A stretch of DNA of 14,843 bases from Azoarcus sp. Lineage in GTDB: Bacteria; Pseudomonadota; Gammaproteobacteria; Burkholderiales; Rhodocyclaceae. This document shows, piece by piece, positions 13,908 to 14,843 of the stretch. The notes under the pieces are model-generated. The model made no database searches. It had not been told where the DNA came from and saw only the letters and a program-made list of their open reading frames with translations. The stretch covers positions 1-14,843 of the forward strand of contig JAITCV010000183.1 in the NCBI GenBank assembly GCA_031282905.1. Direction: 5' to 3'. The position numbers and the translations under genes were made by a program. The stretch's first letter is position 1. Each line of letters opens with the position of its first letter.

Positions 13908-14237
13908 ATGCTGGATTGGCTGATCGAATGCGAAACCAGGTTCCCGGATATTGGCATGAATGCGCTTGTCAACTTCTGGGAAGACTTTGTTCCAAGTCCG
14001 CTTCCCGAAAACCACTTTCCAGAACCTGTCTTCACGCGGATCGAGGAGAAACTGATCCGCGACGTGAGCGTCGCAATGGATGTGTTTTGTGATGCAACGC
14101 CAGGATCGATGGGAAATGAGACTGCCGTGCTTGGCTTGCGGCAATGGGCGGCGGTCGTGGCCACCGCGAAGATTGCTTATGCCGAAATGATGAAAAGGGG
14201 GCCAATGCCGGAAGAAGAGGAACCGGGTTTGCAGTAA
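13908..14237 (+). CDS. Small acidic protein of unknown function
   Basis: 109 residues, MLDWLIECETRFPDIGM to MPEEEEPGLQ. It is mostly helical in character and acidic at the end, with no signal peptide or membrane segment. Use of Trp, Phe and acidic residues looks like a real cytoplasmic protein rather than an antisense artefact, and its frame is open only back to a TAG shortly upstream. No good ribosome binding site precedes ATG 13908. It lies 56 bases after the GNAT gene on the same strand and may be co-transcribed with it. I recognise no family. The stop converges on the Mth938-like gene with a 19-base gap. Confidence 0.55.
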   Translation: MLDWLIECETRFPDIGMNALVNFWEDFVPSPLPENHFPEPVFTRIEEKLIRDVSVAMDVFCDATPGSMGNETAVLGLRQWAAVVATAKIAYAEMMKRGPMPEEEEPGLQ

Positions 14238-14256
14238 TGACGATTTGTGCAGTGCT

Positions 14257-14628
14257 TCAGTCGAAGAGCAGCGCCGCCGCGACGGCCCGCCCTTCGAGCG
14301 CGAGCACATTGAACGTGCGGCAGGCGGCGGGCAAATCCATGATCTCGATGCCGATCTGGGCGTCGACCAGCGGGCGCAGCAGCCCGGGCGCGGGAAAACG
14401 CTGGCGCTTGCCCGTGCCGAGCAGCACGATGCGCGCGCCGAGCGCGGCAAGGGCGGCGAAGTCGTCCGCGTCGAGGCCGTCGAATCCGCCCGTCGCCCAG
14501 CCGGAGACGATGCGCTCGGGGGTGACGATGAGGTTGCCGTCGTGGCGAATCCGGTTGATCGTCACATGGGTTTCGCTGTGGCTGGTGAGGGTGTTGAGGT
14601 TGGCGGCGAGGTCGGGGTGGAATTTCAT
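14257..14628 (-). CDS. Mth938-like domain protein (DUF498 family)
   Basis: 123 residues, the usual family length. The diagnostic GTGKRQRFP (71-79) and the C-terminal AACRTFNVLALEGRAVAAAL (101-120) are present, as is PERIVSGWATGGFDGL (37-52). The family includes the mitochondrial complex I assembly factor NDUFAF3, but the bacterial role is unknown. The start ATG 14628 (MKFHPDLAANLNTL) matches the family N-terminus, although its ribosome binding site is weak; an in-frame ATG 33 bases upstream is possible. It is divergent from the tmRNA gene. Confidence 0.87.
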   Translation of the reverse strand: MKFHPDLAANLNTLTSHSETHVTINRIRHDGNLIVTPERIVSGWATGGFDGLDADDFAALAALGARIVLLGTGKRQRFPAPGLLRPLVDAQIGIEIMDLPAACRTFNVLALEGRAVAAALLFD

Positions 14629-14689
14629 CGTGGAACTGACTCTGGTTTGAAACGGGAGCATCGGCGAGAAGTGGCCGTCTTGAATCGTC

Positions 14690-14718
14690 TTGAAATAAAA
14701 CGGGCGTGCCCCCATAAT
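14690..14718 (+). promoter_or_regulatory. Promoter of the permuted tmRNA gene
   Basis: TTGAAA (14690-14695), an exact 17-base spacer, then CATAAT (14713-14718): 4/6 and 5/6 matches to the sigma-70 consensus at optimal spacing. Transcription would begin near 14725, just before the acceptor piece of tmRNA. Confidence 0.75.
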
Positions 14719-14726
14719 CTCGCGCA

Positions 14727-14843
14727 TGGTTGTAATTCCGGCAAGCCGGAGGCGTTCTGGACAGGGGTTCGACTCCCCTCATCTCCACCCAAGCGCATGC
14801 GGGGTGCGTGTTCTTCGGTGGGGATGTACCGGTTTCGACAGGG
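14727..14843 (+). ncRNA. ssrA: Circularly permuted (two-piece) tmRNA, 5' part, runs off right edge
   Basis: tmRNA rescues stalled ribosomes with SmpB. Here the 3' end of the standard molecule comes first: GGAC, T arm AGGGG-TTCGACT-CCCCT (14763-14779), acceptor strand CATCTCC (14780-14786), then ACCC. After a spacer of 29 bases comes the standard 5' end GGGGATG (14820-14826), followed by TACCGGTTTCGACAGGG, the conserved tmRNA start. GGGGATG pairs with CATCTCC over seven positions (one G-U), so both belong to one acceptor stem although the order is reversed. This is the permuted ssrA arrangement, in which the precursor is cut into an acceptor piece and a coding piece. The last base of CCA is not encoded (ACCC), so CCA repair would be needed. 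The spacer can fold (GCGCA/TGCGT). The tag reading frame lies beyond the window. The acceptor-piece 5' end is approximate. Confidence 0.88.

Noticed and set aside
13854..14450. 198-codon minus-strand frame
   Set aside because: It overlaps both the acidic plus-strand gene and the Mth938-like gene and shows no domain; its Cys/Ser/Arg-rich start is a shadow of the Mth938-like frame.

Overview
The window looks like chromosomal DNA of a GC-rich betaproteobacterium. The evidence is an ispB gene followed directly by tRNA-Pro(CGG), the TAT/Sec-exported transport proteins, and above all a circularly permuted (two-piece) tmRNA gene at the right edge, an arrangement known in one betaproteobacterial group besides alphaproteobacteria and some cyanobacteria. 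No genus can be named from sequence alone.

Layout, left to right. (1) 1-1683 is the decayed right end of a tRNA-targeted integrative element: a broken HipA-like kinase gene, two truncated tyrosine-integrase genes in opposite orientation, two sets of direct repeats that could be recombinase arm sites, and a 3' remnant of a tRNA-Pro(GGG-type) gene that marks the attachment site, followed by the original tRNA terminator. (2) 1916-7905, all on the minus strand, is an organosulfur uptake and use cluster. It is transcribed SBP -> permease -> ATPase (4-base ATGA overlaps) -> two-domain sulfurtransferase -> TauD-family 2-oxoglutarate/Fe dioxygenase -> hairpin -> DHA2-type MFS exporter. The likely logic is import of a sulfonate or sulfate ester, oxidative release of the sulfur group, sulfur-atom handling by the rhodanese, and efflux of a by-product; the substrate is unknown. 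(3) 8502-9014 is a small secreted protein of unknown function with its own promoter and hairpin terminator. (4) 9301-11736 holds a UgpB-like periplasmic binding protein without partner transport genes, ispB, and tRNA-Pro(CGG). (5) 12060-13055 is a second, orphan SsuA-like sulfonate-binding protein. (6) 13393-14237 is an AT-richer GNAT acetyltransferase with a strong promoter, plus a small acidic unknown protein. (7) 14257-14628 (minus) is an Mth938-like protein, divergent from (8) the permuted ssrA gene, which starts from a near-consensus promoter at 14690-14718 and runs off the window.

The most interesting items are the permuted tmRNA, the six-gene organosulfur cluster combining TauD, rhodanese and MFS, and the remains of the tRNA-Pro island.
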